DNA of 64,000 nucleotides from Bacteroidota bacterium (GCA_947449315.1 CANFRC010000011.1:1-64000), one strand, 5' to 3'; numbered from the stretch's first letter, positions 45,468 to 56,522 are shown. Made by a program: numbers and translations. Notes: generated by a model from the sequence alone, not told the origin.

Positions 45468-47372
45468 TTATCTGCCTAAATATACCATAAGGACGGAAAT
45501 GTCGGAAGGCGTAATGCCTGAAATTCGAGACGCCTGTCCAATAGTTCTAGGCCTTATTTTATTAAATTTTTCTCTAGCCTCTGAAGACAGCGAGGTTAAT
45601 CTTTTGTAATCGAAATCATCGTGAAGGACAAGGTCTTCCAGTCGCGTTTGTTTGTCGGCCAGCTCGTGCTCTTTTGAAATATATCCTTCATATTTCATCA
45701 GGATTTCTGCCTGTTCGATGCTTTCTAAATCATACTGAGAAATAAATTCTTTTACCTTTGGAGAATAGATAGCAAAGTCTAATAGTGTAATCGTTGGGCG
45801 CGTTAACACACCAAACATTTTTACTTTCTGTGTAATTGGGGCAGACCCAATGGCTTCTAACGCCAGATTAATTTCTGCGGGATCAATGCTTTCCTTCTTA
45901 AAATAATTTATTATTTCCTGGGTTTGTTTTTGTTTTAAATTAACCCTGTCTATTCGCTCCTGTTTAGCCAAGCCAAGCTCAAACGATTTTGGGGTTAGCC
46001 GAATGTCTGCGTTATCTTGCCTTAATAGGATTCTATATTCAGCGCGCGAGGTAAACATCCTATAGGGTTCTTCTGTACCTTTTGTTACCAAATCATCTAT
46101 TAAAACCCCAATATAAGCTTCTGATCTTTGAAGAACAAAAGGGTCCTTTTTGTTAATCTTCTGATGCGCATTGATGCCTGCCATTAATCCTTGACAAGCA
46201 GCTTCTTCGTAACCTGTTGTTCCATTAATCTGTCCGGCAAAATATAAATTCTCAACCAGCTTGGTTTCAAGGGTTAAATTCAATTGCTGTGGCGGAAAAT
46301 AATCATATTCTATTGCATAGCCGGGGCGGAACATTTTCGCGTTTTCAAATCCTGGAATTTTTCTCAGCGCTTTAAATTGAACATCTTCTGGTAGTGACGT
46401 AGAGAAGCCGTTCACATAAATTTCTACTGTATTCCAACCTTCTGGCTCGACAAAAATCTGATGTCTTTCTCTTTCAGCAAAACGAGTAATTTTATCTTCT
46501 ATGCTGGGGCAATATCTGGGGCCGAGGCCTTGAATTCTTCCTGAAAACATAGGCGACTTTTCAAAACCTGTCCTTAAAATTTCATGTACCTCCTCATTCG
46601 TATAGGTAACATAACAGGGTATTTGTCCTGCAGGACCATTTCCAAATGCGTCGTTGCGTTTTACTTTATAACCGAACTGATCAACATCTAAAAACGAAAA
46701 CCTGTTGGGGTTATCGTCTCCGTGTTGGACTTCCATTTTAGAATAATCAAGAGAGCGACCATCGATTCTAGGAGGGGTTCCTGTCTTCATTCGCCCTGCA
46801 TCAAAACCTAATTTTACTAGTTGTTCTGTAATTCCTGTCGATGATTTCTCACCGGCTCGACCGCCACCGTATTGTTTTTCTCCTAAATGAATTAAACCGT
46901 TTAAGAAAGTGCCGTTAGTTAAGACAACAGATTTTGCTCTAATCTGTATGTCCATTCCTGTAATTACCCCGCACGCTTTTCCGTCTTCTACAATCAATTC
47001 TTTAACCATATCTTGCCAAAAATCAAGATTTGGCGTTGCTTCCAACATCAATCTCCACTCTTCAGCAAATTTCCAACGATCACTTTGTGCGCGCGGACTC
47101 CACATGGCTGGGCCTTTTGAGCGATTTAGCATCCTGAATTGAACGGCCGTTTTATCTGTAACTATTCCTGAATATCCTCCAAGAGCATCAATTTCTCGCA
47201 CGATCTGACCTTTTGCAATTCCTCCCATTGCAGGATTACAGCTCATTTGAGCTATCGTCTGCATATTCATAGTAATCAACAATGTTGAAGAACCCATATT
47301 TGCAGCAGCAGCAGCGGCTTCACAACCTGCGTGTCCAGCACCAACAACTATAACATCGTATTCTTTAAACAT
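45468..47372 (-). CDS. mnmG: tRNA uridine 5-carboxymethylaminomethyl modification enzyme MnmG (GidA)
   Basis: A 634-residue FAD enzyme that, with MnmE, modifies the wobble uridine (position 34) of certain tRNAs. The dinucleotide-binding motif [19 protein letters not shown] is at residues 10-28, with [23 protein letters not shown] after it, the family motif [14 protein letters not shown] in the middle, and the helical MnmE-binding domain at the C-terminus. Length is full. In many bacteria mnmG lies beside oriC and parAB; here three parS-type sites flank its 3' side, although neither parA/parB nor rsmG is adjacent. Confidence 0.97.
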   Translation of the reverse strand: MFKEYDVIVVGAGHAGCEAAAAAANMGSSTLLITMNMQTIAQMSCNPAMGGIAKGQIVREIDALGGYSGIVTDKTAVQFRMLNRSKGPAMWSPRAQSDRWKFAEEWRLMLEATPNLDFWQDMVKELIVEDGKACGVITGMDIQIRAKSVVLTNGTFLNGLIHLGEKQYGGGRAGEKSSTGITEQLVKLGFDAGRMKTGTPPRIDGRSLDYSKMEVQHGDDNPNRFSFLDVDQFGYKVKRNDAFGNGPAGQIPCYVTYTNEEVHEILRTGFEKSPMFSGRIQGLGPRYCPSIEDKITRFAERERHQIFVEPEGWNTVEIYVNGFSTSLPEDVQFKALRKIPGFENAKMFRPGYAIEYDYFPPQQLNLTLETKLVENLYFAGQINGTTGYEEAACQGLMAGINAHQKINKKDPFVLQRSEAYIGVLIDDLVTKGTEEPYRMFTSRAEYRILLRQDNADIRLTPKSFELGLAKQERIDRVNLKQKQTQEIINYFKKESIDPAEINLALEAIGSAPITQKVKMFGVLTRPTITLLDFAIYSPKVKEFISQYDLESIEQAEILMKYEGYISKEHELADKQTRLEDLVLHDDFDYKRLTSLSSEAREKFNKIRPRTIGQASRISGITPSDISVLMVYLGR

Positions 47373-47488
47373 TTAATTTCTAATAAATAATAGTGTGTTC
47401 CTCTAAAAAAGTGTGTAAAAATAATACTTTTAGAATGTTTTGAGAAATAAATAATGTTAATTTATTGATTATCAGTTTTTTATAATAA

Positions 47489-48475
47489 TTATAATCCTAA
47501 TTGCTTAGATAAATCAAGCATTTTGATAATCGGTCTTTTTGCTTTCTCTATTAAATCTGCTGATAACAACACCTCAGGTTGTTCATATTTAAGGCAATTA
47601 TAAAGCTTTTCTAGCGTATTTAACTTCATGTGAGGACAATCATTACAAGCACAAGAATTATTCGGCGGAGCTGGAATAAACGATTTATTGGGGCTAGATT
47701 TCTGCATTTGATGTATAATTCCTGCTTCTGTGGCCACAATAAATTCATTGCAATCAGACTTAATTGAATAGTTTAATATACCGGTTGTACTACCAATATA
47801 ATCGGCAATTTCCAAAATGTTGGCTTCGCACTCAGGATGAGCTAATAATTTTGCATTTGGATGTTTGTGCTTTAAATTAGAAATTTTTTCTAGTGAAAAT
47901 ATCTCGTGAACCATACAAGCACCGTCCCATAAAACGATATCACGACCCGTCTTTTTCTTAATATAAGCACCTAAATTTTTGTCTGGGGCAAATATTATTT
48001 TTTGTTTTTTTGGTAAACTTTCCACAATCTGAACTGCGTTTGTAGATGTACAAACAATATCTGTTAAGGTTTTTAATTCAGCAGTACAATTGATGTAAGA
48101 AATAACCAAATGATCGGGATACATTTTTTTAAACTCAAAAAACGCATCAGCTGGGCAAGAATCCGCTAAAGAACAGCCTGCTTTTAAATCAGGTAATAAA
48201 ACTTTTTTATTCGGTGATAATATCTTTGCTGTTTCCGCCATAAAATGAACCCCGGCAAAAACAATAATATCGGCTTTTGTTCTTGCAGCTTCCTGAGATA
48301 GACCCAAACTATCGCCAATGTAATCAGCAACATCTTGAATATCGGCATCTTGATAATAATGGGCAAGAATAATTGCATTTTTCTCTTTTTTTAACTTATT
48401 AATTTCAGAGAACAAATCTAGCGATAAATCAACAGGAATATCAAGAAAACCTTTTGTCTTTAAATCATCACCCAT
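47489..48475 (-). CDS. nadA: Quinolinate synthase
   Basis: A 328-residue [4Fe-4S] enzyme that condenses iminoaspartate and dihydroxyacetone phosphate to quinolinate in NAD synthesis. The three cluster-binding cysteine regions are visible: [23 protein letters not shown] and [17 protein letters not shown]. The early [20 protein letters not shown] motif is also present. nadB and nadC are not in the window. The gene starts at the edge of the AT-rich gap that may hold the replication origin. Confidence 0.96.
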   Translation of the reverse strand: MGDDLKTKGFLDIPVDLSLDLFSEINKLKKEKNAIILAHYYQDADIQDVADYIGDSLGLSQEAARTKADIIVFAGVHFMAETAKILSPNKKVLLPDLKAGCSLADSCPADAFFEFKKMYPDHLVISYINCTAELKTLTDIVCTSTNAVQIVESLPKKQKIIFAPDKNLGAYIKKKTGRDIVLWDGACMVHEIFSLEKISNLKHKHPNAKLLAHPECEANILEIADYIGSTTGILNYSIKSDCNEFIVATEAGIIHQMQKSSPNKSFIPAPPNNSCACNDCPHMKLNTLEKLYNCLKYEQPEVLLSADLIEKAKRPIIKMLDLSKQLGL

Positions 48476-49053
48476 AATAATAATATATATTTTATTTTAA
48501 TTAAATTTTAAAAATTGTTGTTGTTATTGGTCTGTTAGTTCAGTGTAAAAAAAAGAGCAAAAAGCGTTGTATATATCACTTTTAACAGTTAATCAACACA
48601 AAGTAACAAGTTATAAGAACATAACACATTGAACAGGTGCGTCTTTTTACTTTATTAACAACCTGTTTGTATACTTTTCATCTAACAACTTCTTTACAAA
48701 AATACAGCAAAATGTGTTATGAAAATGTTTGTTTTTCGTGTTAAAATAAGGCCAACTAATTTTGCCAACTCGAAAAAAAGAACAAGGAAATATAAAATTG
48801 AACAAAGCAAGAAAAAACTACAACCCTTTAACAACACAATATATTCTTTTCAACAAATTTAGTGTTAATAAAAATAAAACTATAGGCCTAATTATCAAGG
48901 CTTTATTTTCCAACTTTACAAACGTGTTAATAAGCCAAAAAAGCTGTTAATTACGATGTTCTTAAACGAAATTAAAGCTAACTAAATTAATTCACATCAG
49001 AACAAAGAAGAAAAAACGAATTAAGTTTTTACGAACACAAATCAAAATTAGAG
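48476..49053. other. AT-rich divergent gap, candidate replication origin region
   Basis: These 578 bases have no credible gene and are very AT-rich. They contain three exact copies of the 9-mer TTATTAACA or its complement (48652-48660, 48863-48871, 48925-48933), which differ from the DnaA box TTATCCACA at two positions. All genes from 42.7 kb to the gap read leftward and all from the gap to 54.9 kb read rightward, as expected around an origin, and the parS cluster is 3-4 kb away. The promoters of nadA and rpiB must also be here. The origin role is inference. Confidence 0.4.
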
Positions 49054-49491
49054 ATGATTAAAATAGCAATTGGTTGTGATCACGCAGCGTTTCAATTAAA
49101 AGAAAAATTAAAATCTTATTTACTATCAAAAGGGTTCGAAATAAAAGATTTTGGTTGTTATTCTGAAGAAAGAGCAGATTATCCAGACTTTGCTCACCCT
49201 GTAGCAAACGCAATAGAAAAAAAAGAATTTGATTTTGGACTATTATTATGCGGGAGCGGAAACGGCATAAACATGACAGCAAACAAACACAAAGGAATAA
49301 GGTCAGCCTTGTGTTGGAACTCAGAAATAGCCGAATTGGCGAGACTTCATAATGACGCGAATATTTTGACACTACCCGCAAGATACATTTCAGAAGAAGA
49401 AGCGATGAAGTGTGTCGATATATTTTATTCGACACCATTTGAAGGCGGCAGGCATTCTGATAGGGTGAAAAAAATAACAGAAGGTCTTTAA
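49054..49491 (+). CDS. rpiB: Ribose 5-phosphate isomerase B
   Basis: A 145-residue RpiB/LacAB-type isomerase that interconverts ribose 5-phosphate and ribulose 5-phosphate. Active-site features are IGCDHAAF at residues 6-13 (Asp9, His10), Cys66 in LLLCGSGNGI, and His99 in RLHNDANIL. Length is normal. It is the first gene to the right of the AT-rich gap and is followed 10 bases later by the M28 peptidase. Confidence 0.96.
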   Translation: MIKIAIGCDHAAFQLKEKLKSYLLSKGFEIKDFGCYSEERADYPDFAHPVANAIEKKEFDFGLLLCGSGNGINMTANKHKGIRSALCWNSEIAELARLHNDANILTLPARYISEEEAMKCVDIFYSTPFEGGRHSDRVKKITEGL

Positions 49492-49501
49492 TCAAAAAGA
49501 A

Positions 49502-51046
49502 ATGAAAAAAACAGCATTCTTTTTTTATATACTATTTTCTTCAGCGCTTTTTGCTCAACAGAAAGACTCGGTTGCCCTGAGGTATTCAAAAACAATAACA
49601 GCAGGGGCTATGAGTAAAAACCTGCACGTTTTAGCTTCCGATGAATATGAGGGAAGAGAAACAGGCAAAAGGGGGCAAAAGATGGCGGCAGCGTATATTG
49701 CCAATCAGTTTAAAGCGGCAGGAATTCCTCCTTATAAAGATAGCACGTATTTTCAAGAATTTCCATTAAACGTAATAACCCCTAGTCCGGTAGAAATTAC
49801 GGTGAACGGAAAGTCGTTTACCTGCAACAAAGACTACTATAGCTTTCCGGGGCAATCGGAACAAAAAATAGAGACTAACAATGTACAATTTTTGGGTTAC
49901 GGGATAGACGAGCCCCAATACAGCGATTATAAAGGAGTCGACGTACAAGGAAAAGTGTTAATGATACTTTTGGGCGAACCTTATACAAAGGATACGTTAT
50001 CTTTGATAACAGGAAAAAAGGCTGCATCAATGTGGACAAGCTATTATAAAACCAAGCTTGAAAAAGCGCGTGAAAGCGGAGCTCAAGCCCTGTTGGTTGT
50101 TGTGGACGATATTTCGAAAAGCCTTGCCGACAACAAGCATCGGCTAGAGTCGTCATCTATGAAGTTAGATTTAGGTAAAAAAGAGATGGCGGTCATTTAT
50201 ATTTCACAAGAAATAGCAAATGCAATTTTAAAAAAACAAACGATCGAAAAAATAAAACAAAAAATAGCCGCGAGCGCAAAACCAAGAAACACATTGGCAA
50301 AATCGGCCCTTATAATTAATATAAAAAACAACGTACAAAAAATCAGCTCCGAAAATGTTCTTGCTTATATTGAAGGAACAGACATGAAAGACCAGTTAAT
50401 AGTGGTTACGGCGCACTACGACCACTTAGGAGCAGACGGCGCCACGGTATATAATGGCGCAGATGACGACGGCTCCGGAACAGTGGCTGTTATTAATTTA
50501 GCAGAAACGTTTGCGAAAGCAAAAAAAGAAGGCCACGGACCAAGAAGAAGTATCTTGTTTATGACTGTTGCAGGAGAAGAGAAAGGGCTACTAGGCTCTT
50601 CTTATTATACCGATCACCCGGAATACCCATTAAAGAATACAGTTTGCGACCTTAACATTGACATGATTGGAAGGGTAGACGAAAAACACGCCAACAATCC
50701 CGACTATGTTTATTTGATTGGATCAGACAAGTTAAGCTCTCAATTACATAGCATCAGCGAAACAGAAAATAAGCTGTATGAAAACTTACAATTGGACTAT
50801 ACGTACAATGATGAAAAAGACAAAAACCGTTTTTATTATCGATCGGATCATTACAATTTTGCCAAAAACGGGGTTCCTGTGATATTTTATTTTAACGGCG
50901 TTCACGCTGACTACCACAAAGAAACCGACGAGGTAGAAAAAATTAATTTCGACAAAATGGAAAAGATCACAAGGCTGGTTTTTTTCACAGCGTGGGAACT
51001 TGCAAACAGAAACGAACGAATAGTGGTAGACTCAAATAAAAAATAA
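49502..51046 (+). CDS. Secreted M28-family metallopeptidase
   Basis: A 514-residue exported zinc aminopeptidase: a signal peptide (1 to about 18, SALFAQQ), an inserted PA-like domain (about 115-290), and the M28 catalytic domain (about 295-500). Zinc-ligand regions are visible as TAHYDHLG, GADDDGSGT, GEEKGLLGS, NIDMIGR and YRSDHYNFA. It probably trims peptides in the periplasm or outside the cell. There is no T9SS sorting domain at the C-terminus. The gene is followed one base later by the lutB-like gene. Confidence 0.92.
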   Translation: MKKTAFFFYILFSSALFAQQKDSVALRYSKTITAGAMSKNLHVLASDEYEGRETGKRGQKMAAAYIANQFKAAGIPPYKDSTYFQEFPLNVITPSPVEITVNGKSFTCNKDYYSFPGQSEQKIETNNVQFLGYGIDEPQYSDYKGVDVQGKVLMILLGEPYTKDTLSLITGKKAASMWTSYYKTKLEKARESGAQALLVVVDDISKSLADNKHRLESSSMKLDLGKKEMAVIYISQEIANAILKKQTIEKIKQKIAASAKPRNTLAKSALIINIKNNVQKISSENVLAYIEGTDMKDQLIVVTAHYDHLGADGATVYNGADDDGSGTVAVINLAETFAKAKKEGHGPRRSILFMTVAGEEKGLLGSSYYTDHPEYPLKNTVCDLNIDMIGRVDEKHANNPDYVYLIGSDKLSSQLHSISETENKLYENLQLDYTYNDEKDKNRFYYRSDHYNFAKNGVPVIFYFNGVHADYHKETDEVEKINFDKMEKITRLVFFTAWELANRNERIVVDSNKK

Positions 51047-51047
51047 T

Positions 51048-52430
51048 ATGTCAACAGCGTTAGAATTGTTTTTAGAAGCATCAGAAAAAAAGGCGTTTGA
51101 TGTGGCGCACCTCAAAACGATACAGCACAATATATTACAGTATGACAAAAAAGTTGTAGAAGGAAAACAGCAGTTCAGTAATTTAGAACTTGCTAAAACC
51201 CGCGCCGCAGCAATCAAACAGAAATCGATTGAAAACCTAGATAAATATCTGATAGAGTTTGAAGCTAATTTTATAAAACGCGGAGGAAAAGTAATTTGGG
51301 CACAAGATGGCGAAGAGGCTGTGAAAGAGGCGCTTCAGATTATGCAGCGAGTAAAAGCAAAAACGGTGGTGAAGGCGAAGTCGATGGTTAGCGAAGAGGT
51401 TCATTTTAACGAAGGCCTTGAAAAAGCAGGAATAGAAAGCATTGAAACAGATTTGGGAGAATACATTGTACAGCTTCGCAAAGAGGCCCCATACCACATT
51501 GTAACACCAGCGATGCATCTTTCAAAAGAAGATGTTTCAAAAACATTTCATGAAAAAAAGGGGACGCCAATTGATTGGACACCGGAGCAAATTACAACAT
51601 TTGTTCGGCACGAATTGCGCTCCAGATATAGCAAAGCGGAAGTTGGAGTAAGTGGAGGAAATTTTATGATTGCGGATGTTGGCGCAATTGCTGTAACGGA
51701 AAACGAAGGCAACGGCTTGATGTCTGCCGCATTTCCAAAAGTGCAAATAGCGATCATTGGAATAGAAAAAGTTATTCCTTCAATGGCCGATCTAGACCTC
51801 TTTTGGCCCTTGCTGTCTACCTATGGAACAGGGCAGGGCTTAACGGTTTATAACACCATTTATACGGGACCCAAACAACAAAAAGAAGTAGACGGCCCTG
51901 ATGAGATGATCGTTATTTTATTAGACAACGGAAGAACAACCTTGTTGGCGGAAACAGAACAAAGAAGAGCGCTTTCGTGTATTCGTTGCGGAGCGTGTTT
52001 AAATGCGTGTCCTGTATACCAAACGGTTGGCGGTCATTCATATGGAACAACGTATAGCGGCCCTATCGGCTCTATTATCACGCCCCATTTTAAAGGAATG
52101 GAGGAGTTTAAACACCTAAGTTTTGCGTCCACTTTATGTGGAAAATGCACAGAGGTTTGTCCAGTAAAAATAGATATTCACAAACTTTTATTGATCAACA
52201 GAAAGCAGTCGGTTGAAAAAGGGTTGTCTACAAAAACAGAAAACTGGATCTGGCATTTCTGGAAAAAAGCAATGCTAAAGCGCAGTAAAATGGATAAAGG
52301 CGGGGCAAAACTAAAAAACTTTATGATCAAACAGTTCTTTAAAAAGCAGTGGGGAGAAAGAAGAGAGTTGCCTCAGGTTACGCAGAAGTCTTTCAACCAG
52401 ATTTGGAGAGAACGTAAAGGAATAAAGTAG
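51048..52430 (+). CDS. lutB: LutB-like iron-sulfur oxidoreductase subunit
   Basis: A 460-residue protein of the lactate-utilisation LutB/YkgF family. The DUF162-type N-terminal domain (about 60-300) includes HFNEGLEKAGIESIETDLGE and GVSGGNFMIADVGAIAVTENEGN. Two [4Fe-4S] motifs follow: CIRCGACLNACPVYQ and CGKCTEVCPVKID. In the complete LutABC system it oxidises L-lactate to pyruvate with electrons going to the respiratory chain. lutA and lutC are not adjacent here, so the partner subunits must lie elsewhere or the function differs. Confidence 0.9.
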   Translation: MSTALELFLEASEKKAFDVAHLKTIQHNILQYDKKVVEGKQQFSNLELAKTRAAAIKQKSIENLDKYLIEFEANFIKRGGKVIWAQDGEEAVKEALQIMQRVKAKTVVKAKSMVSEEVHFNEGLEKAGIESIETDLGEYIVQLRKEAPYHIVTPAMHLSKEDVSKTFHEKKGTPIDWTPEQITTFVRHELRSRYSKAEVGVSGGNFMIADVGAIAVTENEGNGLMSAAFPKVQIAIIGIEKVIPSMADLDLFWPLLSTYGTGQGLTVYNTIYTGPKQQKEVDGPDEMIVILLDNGRTTLLAETEQRRALSCIRCGACLNACPVYQTVGGHSYGTTYSGPIGSIITPHFKGMEEFKHLSFASTLCGKCTEVCPVKIDIHKLLLINRKQSVEKGLSTKTENWIWHFWKKAMLKRSKMDKGGAKLKNFMIKQFFKKQWGERRELPQVTQKSFNQIWRERKGIK

Positions 52431-52479
52431 GTTCCAGCATTGATTAACAAAATAGTAGAACCAAATTTAGCCACACACA

Positions 52480-52911
52480 ATGATTAGCTTTAACAGCGAA
52501 GATGTAAAATTTACCCTAAAGAATAAATCCAAAATAAAAAAGTGGGTTATGTCAACCATCGAAAAAAAGAAACGCAAAGCAGGAGACATTTCGTTTGTTT
52601 TTTGTTCGGACGAGTTTTTATTGACGATTAATAAACAGTATTTAAAGCACGATACGTATACCGACATTATCACCTTTGATTATTCCAAAGAAGACACCAA
52701 ACAAGCGGTTTCCGGAGATATTTTTATTAGCACAGACAGAATTAAAGAAAACGCCCTCACGTTTTCTAAAACGTTCGAAAACGAAATACAGCGAGTCATC
52801 ATTCACGGAACCCTTCATTTGCTCGGCTATAAAGACAAAACAAAAACGGCTAAAGCGGAAATGACAAAGCAGGAAGACCTTTGTTTGGCCGCGTTACAAA
52901 AAATAAAATGA
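52480..52911 (+). CDS. ybeY: Endoribonuclease YbeY (Bacteroidota-type metal site)
   Basis: A 143-residue YbeY-family protein needed for rRNA maturation and ribosome quality control. The metal-binding helix reads HGTLHLLGYKD: the first two ligands His109 and His113 are in place, but the third position of the usual HxxxHxxxxxH motif is Asp119. I recall the same GYKDK variant from other Bacteroidota YbeY proteins, so this is probably a working lineage variant rather than decay. The ATG of the next gene overlaps its stop codon (ATGA). Confidence 0.92.
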   Translation: MISFNSEDVKFTLKNKSKIKKWVMSTIEKKKRKAGDISFVFCSDEFLLTINKQYLKHDTYTDIITFDYSKEDTKQAVSGDIFISTDRIKENALTFSKTFENEIQRVIIHGTLHLLGYKDKTKTAKAEMTKQEDLCLAALQKIK

Positions 52912-54878
52912 CAATCGAGAATAGAAAAAACACAGCAGTTGACAATTCACTATTGTTGCTGATTCTTTTTGTTGCTTCCGTTTTGCGTTTTTGGAATTAT
53001 TCCAACATCCCCTATATGCACGACGAATTAAGTGCATTGGCAAGAACAAACTTTGCTTCGTTTTCTGAGCTTATTAACAAAGGGGCGCTTGTAGATGGCC
53101 ATCCCGTTGGCGTTCAAGTGTTTTTGTTTTACTGGACAAAACTATTTGGCTACAACGAAATGATCGTCAAGCTTCCGTTTATTATATGCGGCATACTATC
53201 CATTCTTTTGGTTTTTCGTCTTTCCAAATTTTGGTTCAACAGCTCTGTTGGTTTAGTTTCTTCAGCATTCATGGCTATTTTACAGTATCAGGTAATGTAT
53301 AGTCAGCTTGCGCGACCCTATAGTAGTGGAATGTTTTTTTCTTTGTGGATGGTATGGTGCTGGAGTAATTATTTATTTGGTTCTGACGAAAAGAAAAAAT
53401 ACTGGCAAGCCGGGTATATTGTTTCATCGGCTCTTTGCGCATATGATCACCATTTTGCTTTATTGCTGGCGGCAATGGTTGGTTTTACCGGCCTTGTTTT
53501 TATGAATAAAAAAACATGGAAAGGGTATTTGTTTTCGGGAGCAGCCATATTTATTTTATACATACCTCACATCCCAGTTTTCTTTTATCAATTAAAAAAA
53601 GGTGGAGTAGGGGGCGATGGAGGCTGGCTTGGTAAACCGCAATCGGATTGGTTAACAATGTATTTGAGCTATGTGTTTCATTATTCTTACGCCATGTATT
53701 TTCTTGTTTTTGCTTTGCTTCTTTTAAGCATTTTTTTTTATTCGAAAGAACTAAAAGCGAAACAAAAATTTAGAGTTAGTTCGTTGTTATGGTTTTTGTT
53801 GACTTTCGGAATCGGTTATTTTTATTCTATAAAAGTGAATCCTGTTTTGCAATTTTCAATGATGATTTTTGTGTTTCCTTTCTTTCTTATTTTCCTTTTT
53901 TCTTTATTCGGCGAACTCGAAAACACCTTGAAGATAACGCTTGTGTTTTCCATATTGTTGACAGGAACAATAACATTAGCAACAACCAGAAAACATTTTC
54001 AGGTATTTTATCATCAACCGTATCAGGAACAAGTGCTGAGCACAAATACGATCATCACACAAATTGGCGACGACAAAAAAGCGACCATAGAATTGTTTGC
54101 CCCCCCTTATTTTATGGAACATTATTTTAAAAAATATGGAAAACGGTTTGACTATATTTATTACAACGGATTTGACGAAGTTCCCGATACAAAAGCGTTT
54201 CGTGTGTTTGTAGAAAAACAAACGACAGACTTTTTTATTGCTGGAAATTTACCTTTAGAATACTATCAGATCATACAGGAAAAATATCCACACACGCAAT
54301 ATAAAGAAGAAGGCTTTACGTTTTCTGTGTATTGTTTCTCTAAGATCGAAAAACAGAACGAACAAAAAGAAAAACCGGTTTTTTCTATAAAACATTCGGT
54401 GTTGGATGTTGGTAAAGCAAATGTTAATTGGCAAGGGGGCGATGTTGTTTCGCTAGACCCGAGAAATACAGGAGGAAAGCTATTGTATATCGACAGCACT
54501 CAGGAATACGGGTATACGTTTTCTGCAAAGCTTAAAAACATTATTAACGGAAAACACAACATCCTAAATGTAAGTGCTGGAATATTGGTAAAAGATGCTG
54601 CATCTGATCCCACGCTGGTGATCGAGATACAAGATGGAAAAGAGTCCTTGTTATGGAGAGGAGGAAGCTATAAGTCCTTTAACAATTATCCAGGAGAGAT
54701 CAACAAGGTGTATGTTTCAAACCTGTTTTCAGGATTTGACCTCAAGAAGCATCCGAAAGCAGAAATAAAAATTTATATCTGGAACAGAGACAAAAAGCCA
54801 ACATACATCGACGGTATAAAAATCGAAACCGTTGAAAGCAATCCTTTTATTTATGGATTGTATGAGCCGATAGATTAA
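52908..54878 (+). CDS. GT-C family membrane glycosyltransferase (GT39/ArnT-like)
   Basis: A 656-residue inner-membrane protein with about 11 helices (residues 15-360) and a soluble C-terminal part. The first extracytoplasmic loop has the acidic motif [10 protein letters not shown], typical of GT-C enzymes that use polyprenyl-phosphate sugars (PMT/ArnT type). The acceptor is unknown; lipid A, polysaccharide or protein are possible. The ATG at 52908 overlaps the ybeY stop and is preferred over an ATG at 52881 inside ybeY. Its stop codon overlaps the convergent pgk stop by 4 bases. Confidence 0.8.
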   Translation: MTIENRKNTAVDNSLLLLILFVASVLRFWNYSNIPYMHDELSALARTNFASFSELINKGALVDGHPVGVQVFLFYWTKLFGYNEMIVKLPFIICGILSILLVFRLSKFWFNSSVGLVSSAFMAILQYQVMYSQLARPYSSGMFFSLWMVWCWSNYLFGSDEKKKYWQAGYIVSSALCAYDHHFALLLAAMVGFTGLVFMNKKTWKGYLFSGAAIFILYIPHIPVFFYQLKKGGVGGDGGWLGKPQSDWLTMYLSYVFHYSYAMYFLVFALLLLSIFFYSKELKAKQKFRVSSLLWFLLTFGIGYFYSIKVNPVLQFSMMIFVFPFFLIFLFSLFGELENTLKITLVFSILLTGTITLATTRKHFQVFYHQPYQEQVLSTNTIITQIGDDKKATIELFAPPYFMEHYFKKYGKRFDYIYYNGFDEVPDTKAFRVFVEKQTTDFFIAGNLPLEYYQIIQEKYPHTQYKEEGFTFSVYCFSKIEKQNEQKEKPVFSIKHSVLDVGKANVNWQGGDVVSLDPRNTGGKLLYIDSTQEYGYTFSAKLKNIINGKHNILNVSAGILVKDAASDPTLVIEIQDGKESLLWRGGSYKSFNNYPGEINKVYVSNLFSGFDLKKHPKAEIKIYIWNRDKKPTYIDGIKIETVESNPFIYGLYEPID

Positions 54879-56068
54879 ATTTTCTCTATTGCATCCACTC
54901 CTGGCAGGCTGCCGCTTTCAATGTATTCTAATAATGCTCCACCACCTGTAGAAACATAAGAAACATCGTTTCCTAAACCATATTTATTTATTGCGGCAAC
55001 GGAATCGCCGCCACCAATTAAAGAATAGGCTCCTTTTTGGGTAGCTGCAACAATTGCTTCTGCAACGGCTTTGGTGCCGTGTTCAAAACTGTTCATTTCA
55101 AAAACGCCCATGGGTCCGTTCCATAAAATTGTTTTTGAATGAGAGATAACTTCTGCATACGCCTTTTCTGTGAGCGGTCCGATATCAAGACCCATCCAGC
55201 CATCTGGAATGTTTTTAATATCAACCGTTTGTTTGTTGGCGTCATTTGAAAATGCATCTCCAACAACTGTATCAACAGGAATATAAATGTTTACGCCTTT
55301 TGCTTTCGCATCGTTTAAGATCTTGATTGCAATATCCAATTTGTCTTCTTCTACCAAAGAGCTTCCCACTTTTCCTCCTTGCGCTTTCACAAATGTATAA
55401 GCCATTCCTCCCCCAATGATCAGGTTGTCTATTTTATCCAACAGCTTATCGATAATTAATATTTTTCCGGAAACCTTTGCTCCGCCCATGATCGCGGTCA
55501 TAGGTTTTTCTGCGCTGTTTAATACTTTGTTGATGCTAGCTAATTCGTTCGCCATGACATACCCAAACACTCTGTCGTTTGGAAAGAAATTAGCAACGAT
55601 AGTGGTAGAGGCGTGGGCGCGGTGTGCAGTTCCAAAAGCGTCATTTACATAAACGTCACCCAAAGAAGCAAGTTCCTGAGCGAACGATTCTGTTCCTGCT
55701 GTTTCCTGTTTGTGAAAACGAAGATTTTCCAACAATAAAACTTCTCCTGATTTCAAGTTGCGAGCGCCTTCTTTTGCAGCTGCGCCAATGCAGTCTGCAG
55801 CAAACGTAACAGGCCTTCCAAGAAGACCGCTTAAATGAGCCACGATGTGTCGCAAGGAATATTTTTCTTCAGGCGCATCTTTCGGTCGACCGAGGTGTGA
55901 CATTAAAATGACACCCCCGCCATCCTCTAAAATTTTATTGATTGTTGGTAAAGCGGCACGCATGCGTGTGTCGTCTGTGATTGTGAATAGGGCGTTTAAA
56001 GGAACATTAAAATCCACACGCACCAAAGCCTTTTTCCCTTTAAAATTATAATTGTCAACCGTTTTCAT
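54875..56068 (-). CDS. pgk: Phosphoglycerate kinase
   Basis: A 397-residue glycolytic enzyme that transfers phosphate from 1,3-bisphosphoglycerate to ADP. Typical segments are [35 protein letters not shown], the hinge region with [11 protein letters not shown] and the C-terminal [15 protein letters not shown]. Full length. It is a single gene converging on the GT-C gene with interlocking stop codons. Confidence 0.98.
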   Translation of the reverse strand: MKTVDNYNFKGKKALVRVDFNVPLNALFTITDDTRMRAALPTINKILEDGGGVILMSHLGRPKDAPEEKYSLRHIVAHLSGLLGRPVTFAADCIGAAAKEGARNLKSGEVLLLENLRFHKQETAGTESFAQELASLGDVYVNDAFGTAHRAHASTTIVANFFPNDRVFGYVMANELASINKVLNSAEKPMTAIMGGAKVSGKILIIDKLLDKIDNLIIGGGMAYTFVKAQGGKVGSSLVEEDKLDIAIKILNDAKAKGVNIYIPVDTVVGDAFSNDANKQTVDIKNIPDGWMGLDIGPLTEKAYAEVISHSKTILWNGPMGVFEMNSFEHGTKAVAEAIVAATQKGAYSLIGGGDSVAAINKYGLGNDVSYVSTGGGALLEYIESGSLPGVDAIEKI

Positions 56069-56181
56069 TTTGAGAGAGATTTCGTTTCTGCTGCAAAAAT
56101 AACTTTTATGTTCAAACAGGAAAAAGATTTTGATGATATAGATTTAAAAAAATATAAAAAACAGTTGGTTATACCAAAAAG

Positions 56182-56203
56182 TATTTAGACATTTGCCTAA
56201 ATA
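56182..56203. promoter_or_regulatory. Candidate operator of the ArsR/SdpR-type repressor
   Basis: An inverted repeat (TATTTAG at 56182-56188, CTAAATA at 56197-56203, 8-base spacer) lies 22 bases before the repressor start, overlapping the expected promoter. Size and placement fit autoregulation by a dimeric ArsR-type repressor. Confidence 0.5.
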
Positions 56204-56225
56204 TATAACTATCTAATTATAAAAA

Positions 56226-56522
56226 ATGAATCTTTTATTTAAGGCGTTGAGCGACCCAACACGCAGGCAGATCATAGAATTGCTCCGTAAAAGGGACATG
56301 AATGCAGGAGAAATCGCGGATTATTTTTCAATAAGCAAACCCAGCATCTCGCACCATTTGGACTTGTTGCGACAAGCAAACGTGGTAATTTCAATTAAAG
56401 AGGGTCAATTCATCACTTATTCTTTAAACACAACCGTTTTTGACGAAGTTGTTACATGGGTGCTCGACCAAAGCCAACGTAAAAAAACAAACAAAAAAGA
56501 TATTAAACAAAAAAGTAAATAA
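56226..56522 (+). CDS. ArsR-family autorepressor, SdpR-like
   Basis: A 98-residue winged-helix regulator beginning MNLLFKALSDPTRRQIIELL, with the recognition helix in ISKPSISHHLDLLRQA. No metal-binding cysteine motif of the ArsR/SmtB sensors (CVC) is seen, which agrees with the SdpR subgroup. The downstream gene encodes SdpI, as in the B. subtilis sdpRI immunity operon, where membrane SdpI sequesters SdpR when toxin binds. An inverted repeat just upstream is the probable operator. Confidence 0.9.
   Translation: MNLLFKALSDPTRRQIIELLRKRDMNAGEIADYFSISKPSISHHLDLLRQANVVISIKEGQFITYSLNTTVFDEVVTWVLDQSQRKKTNKKDIKQKSK

Noticed and set aside
48762-48950. A 62-codon frame in the candidate origin gap
   Set aside because: It is built of AT-rich sequence with no motif, and its ATG is in no sensible context; the gap is better explained as non-coding.
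49058-49495. A 145-codon open frame antisense to rpiB
   Set aside because: It is the complementary shadow of a clear rpiB gene, starts and ends almost with it and has no recognisable protein features.
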